64,000 nt of DNA. Origin: Culex pipiens pallens (taxonomy: Eukaryota; Arthropoda; Insecta; Diptera; Culicidae). Both the position numbers and the translations under genes were made by a program. The notes beneath the pieces were generated by a model. The model was not told the DNA's origin and made no database searches. It saw nothing but the letters and a program-made list of their open reading frames with translations. How positions within the stretch are numbered: position 1 is the stretch's first letter; each line of letters starts with the position of its first letter. The stretch covers positions 24,072,158 through 24,136,157 of the forward strand of contig NC_068938.1 of assembly GCF_016801865.2 (NCBI RefSeq), written 5' to 3'. Positions 59,451-64,000 of the stretch are shown here, piece after piece.

Positions 59451-61118
59451 ATCCAGAATCACAGCTATTCACCTAATTTGATCCATCTCGATGTCCCACG
59501 CTTGTCGCGCGCGTGGGCAATAAATCGATTCTGCTTATTTGCTCACCCCCTTGTGTTGGCTTAAAAGCATCGCGTAACGACCATGTTTACCAGAAGGGGG
59601 TCTACCTGAGTTTAAATTGTAATTGACCTGCTGGGAATTGACCACCAATTACACACGCACATGCGACGCTCAGGAATTTTGTCGGTTTGGTCAGTGATGG
59701 ATTTATTCGCAAAACATTCTCTCAAAATGTTTTGAGTTGCAAAAATTCCACATTGCAATTAATTAATATTTTTCTCGTGTCCGCTGATTAATGGCACCAT
59801 TTCTGCGCGGGTTTTTATCAATTTAATTCGCACTCGGTAACTCATCAGGTTGTTTTTTGCTGCCGCGGGAAAATGAGTGGAAAATCATAGGGGTTTCTTT
59901 TTTTCTGTTGCTTTTATCCCTTTAGCACACACATATTATTATTACTTTGGTGCGCGTTTGTGAAAATTGGCTCACATAAGCAGATTGCAAGCGAAGCTCG
60001 ACTCGCGCGGCCATTTAATTATGCACAATGAAAGCGTTTTATGCTGGGATGCGCTTATTATTTTGCGCGAAAAAAGCGCTTTCAAAAGTGAAAATATTAA
60101 AAATATTATCCAAGTTGGTGGGGGATAGAAAGGGGAGGGGAAAGGGTGGAATGTTTGTGCTTTTTAATTACAACGTCAGGTGGGAGATGAGCCTTTGCTT
60201 TTTGAATAGTGTTTTCATAGTATTTTTTTAATTTGTTGGAATTGAATGAAACAAAGATTTATATGACTTTTTTAGAAGAACTTTTTTTTTGTTTTGATTT
60301 TAATTGGCCATTCCTTCTAAGTTCTAAGTAATTGTAACTCAGAGATTTTTAAAATGATGGCATCTTGCCATGCCAGCTGTTTAAACTCCATTGAGTTGTC
60401 CACTTTGATCCGAAATTGTTGTCCCCTAAGTCACCTCCCTCTTGTCTGTTATCGTTACAAATCCATCTAAAACACGACCATCTCGTCCTTTGGAAGAGCC
60501 CTTTCCCAACACAAAAAGTACGAAAAAACATATTTTACATCCGTTTAAAAGGGCCTGCCATTAGCATTAATTAACTTTTTTTCTGGTCTGTATTATTTCT
60601 ATCGCCAGGTTTTACATTTTCGATGGTGTAGCTCTTGGAAAACCTCATCATTTTCAAACAGCAGCATCTCCTTCTAGCTACCAAATGAGAAGGCAAAACG
60701 AGAAAAGCACTCCTAAATGGACCTCTGACCCTTCACCCTTCCCTTAAGTTGGCCTATTTCAAATGGAATATCCAACCACGCCGGAATGAATCGGAATCTG
60801 CAGAAATCCTTTCCATCAGATAAACTTTCGCTTGGAGTAGGAAGTGAAGCTCAGTTGCTTTTCATGGTTTAACGATGATGATGGCGATGCTTATTCCACC
60901 GGGTCCAAGGTTTGAGTTTATTGGCCTGGATTTGTTGTCCGTTGAGGACTCTTCTGGGTGTGCAGATTGTTTGTAGTCGGCCAGTAGCTCTATGGAAATG
61001 AAGTATCTCAACTCTCGGTAATTATTCAACTTTCTTCTCGGAAACGAATGTTTTCTACTCTTTTTGGATACTTCATGGAAAATTCGAGGTTTGTTTGATG
61101 TACTGCCGCTCAAATCAA
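59451..61118. other. Single-copy-looking islands
   Basis: 59450-60235 mixes GC-rich CGCGCG patches with TAATTGACC, TTAATTAATA, GATTAATGGC and TTTAATTATGC words, a density of homeodomain-like sites higher than in other islands. 60340-61118 is also GC-richer. No exon was identified. A regulatory role is inference. Confidence 0.4.
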
Positions 61119-61312
61119 GACCGTCCCATATGTAATTTCGTCAATTTTGAGTTAATGTGAACAATCAGAAAAAAACATATAAAATTTAGTAGTTTATTCC
61201 AGAAAACCGTAGCAAATTTTACTTTTTCGTGAAATCCTTACACGTAGCCTTATGGGTGGGACAAATTTGTCTTGCGTTTTCTCGGCTTGCTGTTTTTACA
61301 TTTGGGACGGAC
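61119..61312. mobile_element. GWCCGTCCCAWATGTAA MITE, 194 bp
   Basis: GACCGTCCCATATGTAA (61119 on) and TTACATTTGGGACGGAC (to 61312) are inverted with two mismatches. The target duplication is not clear. Confidence 0.7.
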
Positions 61313-61337
61313 TAGATTAGAGCAGCAGTGTAATGGG

Positions 61338-63225
61338 AGCAATTCTCTACGAAATCGGTCTTTTTCTTTTAATTTTAATTTTTGTATTTTTTAATCCGTC
61401 TGAAATTTTTTTGGTGCCTTCGGTATGCCCAAAGAAACCAGTTTGTTCATATAATTTTCCATACAAATTTGGCAGCTGGCCATACAAAAATGATGTATGA
61501 AAATTCAATAATCTGTATCTTTTGAAGGAATTTTTTGATCGATTTGGTGACTTCGGCAAAGTTGTAGGTATGGATATGGACTACACTGAAAAAAATTATA
61601 CGCGGTAAAAAAATTTTGATGATTTTTTATTTAACTTTTTGTCATTAAAACATGATTTGCAAAAAAACTCTATTTTTAATTTTTTGTTTGTTTTTTGATA
61701 TGTTTTAGAGGACATCAAATGTCAATCTTTGAGCGAGTTATGAATTTTTGAATCAATACTGATTTTTTCAAAAAATCGAAAAATTGGTCGCAAAAATTTT
61801 TCAACTTCATTTTTCGATGTAAAAATGATTTTGCAATCAAAAAGTACTTTAGTGAAATTTTGATGAAGTGCACCGTTTTCAAGTTAAATCCATTTTTTGG
61901 TGACTTTTTTGAAAATAGTCGCAGTTTTTCATTTTTTAAATTCAGTGCACATGTTTGCCCACCTATGAAAAAAAAATTGAAAAGCTGAGAAAATTTTCTA
62001 TATTTTGCTTTTTTGAACTTTGTTGATACGACCCTTAGTTGCTAAGATATTGCCATGCAAAGGTTAAAAAACAGGAAAATTGATGTTTTCTAAGTCTCAC
62101 CCAAACAACCCACCATTTTCTAATGTCGATATCTTAGCAACTAATGGTCCGATTTTCAATGTTAAAATATGAAACATTCGTGAAATTTTTCGATCTTTTT
62201 AAAAACAATATTTTTTTTTAAATCAACACTAACATTTCAAAAGGGCCAAATATTCAATATTACGCCATTTTAAAATGTTAGTCTTGGTTCAAAAACTTTG
62301 AAAAGATCGGAAAATATTTTCATATGTTTCATATTTTTGTTTCATACTTTAACATTGAAAATCGGACCATTAGTTGCTGAGATATCGACATTAGAAAATG
62401 GTGGGTTGTTTGGGTGAGACTTAGAAAACATCAATTTTCCTGTTTTTAAACCTTTGCATGGCAATATCTCAGCAACTAAGGGTCGTATCAACAAAGTTCA
62501 AAAAAGCAAAATGTAGAGAATTTTCTCAGCTTTTCAAAAATATTTTTTTCAAATGTGGGCAAACATGGGCACTAAATTTAAAAAATGAAAAACTGCGACT
62601 ATTTTCAAAAAAGTCACCTTAAAATGGATTAAACTTGAAAACGGTGCACTTTATCTAAATTTCACTAAGGTCGTTTTTGATTGCAAATGTGATTTACATC
62701 GAAAAATAAAGTTGAAAATTTATGTGACCAATATTTCGATTTTTTTGAAAAAATCAGTGTTGATTCAAAAATTCATAACTCGCTCAAAGATTTTTTGCAC
62801 AATCTGGAAATTTTTGAAAAGTTGGCATTTGATGTCCTCTAAAACATATCAAAAAATAAAAATAAAATAAAAAATAATGGTTTTTGCAAATCAAGTTTAA
62901 GTGACAAAAAGTAAAATAAAAAATCACCAAAAATTTTTTAACAGTGTATCATTTTTTTTAGTGTAGTCGATATCTATACCTACAACTTTGCCGAAGACAC
63001 CAAATCGATCATAAAATTCTTTCAGAAGATACAGATTTTTGAATTTTCATATATCATTTTTGTATGGACAGCTGCCAAATTTGTATTTGTATTTGTATAT
63101 GGACAAACTAATGATTCAAAATGGCTTCTTTGGGCAAACCAAAGGCACCTAAAAAGTTTCAGTCCGATTAAAAAATACAAAAATTAAAACTGAAGAAAAA
63201 AGACCGATTTCGTAAAGAATTGCTC
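61338..63225. mobile_element. 1.9-kb long inverted repeat (MITE family)
   Basis: AGCAATTCTCTACGAAATCG at 61338 faces its diverged reverse complement ending at 63225. The arms, about 900 bp each, mirror one another around 62280. Landmarks include GATTTGGTGACTTCGGCAAA (61541) versus the complement at 62988, and CCAAACAACCCACCATTTTC (62102) versus its complement at 62398. No coding frame is conserved. Confidence 0.85.
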
Positions 63226-63830
63226 ATATGTTTTAGGGGACATCTAATGCCAACTTTTCAGAAATTTCCAGAATGTGCAAAAAATTTTTGACCGAGTTAT
63301 GATTTTTTGAATTAATATTGATTTTTTCAAAAAATCATAGTATTGGTCGCAAAAAATTTTCAACTTAATTTTTCGATGTAGAATCGAATTTGCAATCAAA
63401 AAGTTGTTTGCCCACTTTTGACAATTTTTTTTTTTTTTTTGAAAAGATGAGAAAAATCTTTTTGAACTTTGTTGATACGACCTTTAGTTGCTAAAATATT
63501 GCCATGCAAAGATTTAAAGAGAGGAAAATTTATGTTTTTTAAGTCTCACCCAAACAACCCACCATTTTCTAATGTCGATATCTCAGCAACTAACGGTCCG
63601 ATTTTTAATGTTTAAATATGAAAACACTTAATCAAAAAATTCCTTCAAAAGATACAAATTTTTGAATTTTTAAATATCATTTTTGTGCTGCCAAATTTGT
63701 ATGGAAATTATATGGGCAAACTAATGATGCAAAACGGCTTCTTTGGGCAAACCGAAGACACCAAAAAAGTTTCAGCCAGATTTAAAAAATACCACAAAAA
63801 ATCAAATGATCGAAATCTTAGTGAATTGCT
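63226..63830. repeat. Third, deleted arm of the same family
   Basis: It repeats in shortened form the order seen in the left arm plus an inverted tail: GGGGACATCTAATGCC, GTTATGATTTTTTGAAT, GCCATGCAAAG, CCAAACAACCCACCATTTTC, then CCAAATTTGTATGG, CTTCTTTGGGCAAACC and a GAATTGCT tip at 63823. Confidence 0.7.
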
Positions 63831-64000
63831 TATGGACCGAGATTATAATGAAATACTTAGGGTTATGCTTTGATTTGATAAACCTTTCAAGACAATAATT
63901 ATTACGGTAATTATTAGGATTTTTAATTATTGTAAAGAGGTCGGCATTTCCAATTGTTACAAATCGAAAACAGGTAGGTACTGACTAAACATTTTGCGAT
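63831..64000. other. AT-rich end of window
   Basis: It contains the near-palindrome AATAATTATTACGGTAATTA and no other feature. Confidence 0.4.

Overview
The window reads as intronic or intergenic DNA from a culicine mosquito, most likely Culex. This is inferred from the AT-rich background, the dense crop of short TA-, TAA-, TTAA- and 8-bp-duplication inverted-repeat transposons, tRNA-headed SINEs and a Bel/Pao-style solo LTR. I find no intact protein-coding gene, no rRNA and no functional tRNA. The longest open frames are by-products of simple satellites: a (AAAATC)n hexamer at 13.7-15.2 kb and a (TTTTTGTCA)n nonamer at 53.7-55.3 kb.

Layout. 0-1.3 kb: a retroposed insertion with 117-bp monomers at one end and a hexamer tail at the other, inside a 24-bp target-site duplication (TSD). 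2.6-3.8 kb: two TTAA-flanked inverted-repeat elements. 6.1-10.5 kb: a cluster holding a 646-bp inverted-repeat element, an 8-bp-TSD hAT-like element with a nested TA-MITE that carries a tRNA-like module, a SINE with a 14-bp TSD inside one half of a tandem duplication, a TA-MITE and a fold-back element. 10.6-17.6 kb: GC-richer, apparently single-copy islands interrupted by a 2.2-kb double satellite. 18 kb: a SINE-like insertion with a 24-bp TSD.

19.2-24.6 kb is the most informative part. A hAT element (perfect 8-bp TSD) contains a TA-MITE, which is split by a 3.7-kb element with CACAGAAAAAAA termini. That element holds exon-like blocks with good splice signals on the minus strand, plus a small MITE that looks like its own deletion derivative. 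It is a candidate source copy, now decayed, for a MITE family seen elsewhere in the window.

24.6-50 kb alternates AT-rich transposon debris with single-copy islands (26.8-28.7, 31.9-34.0, 38.8-40.0, 43.7-44.6 kb). It includes opposite-orientation copies of a 0.4-kb TA-MITE, another TA-MITE with a tRNA-like module, a block with six copies of GTTGTCCCGTCACG, and a 905-bp fold-back nested in a larger inverted-repeat element. 50-64 kb has a 216-bp palindrome, paired heptamer and nonamer satellites, more MITEs, a solo LTR with a 5-bp TSD, and a 1.9-kb inverted repeat with an extra third arm.

The single-copy islands have CA/GT microsatellites, GC-rich stretches and many homeodomain-like TAAT/TTAT words. 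They are plausible cis-regulatory segments of a neighbouring gene, but nothing in the window proves this. No pathway or operon can be described.
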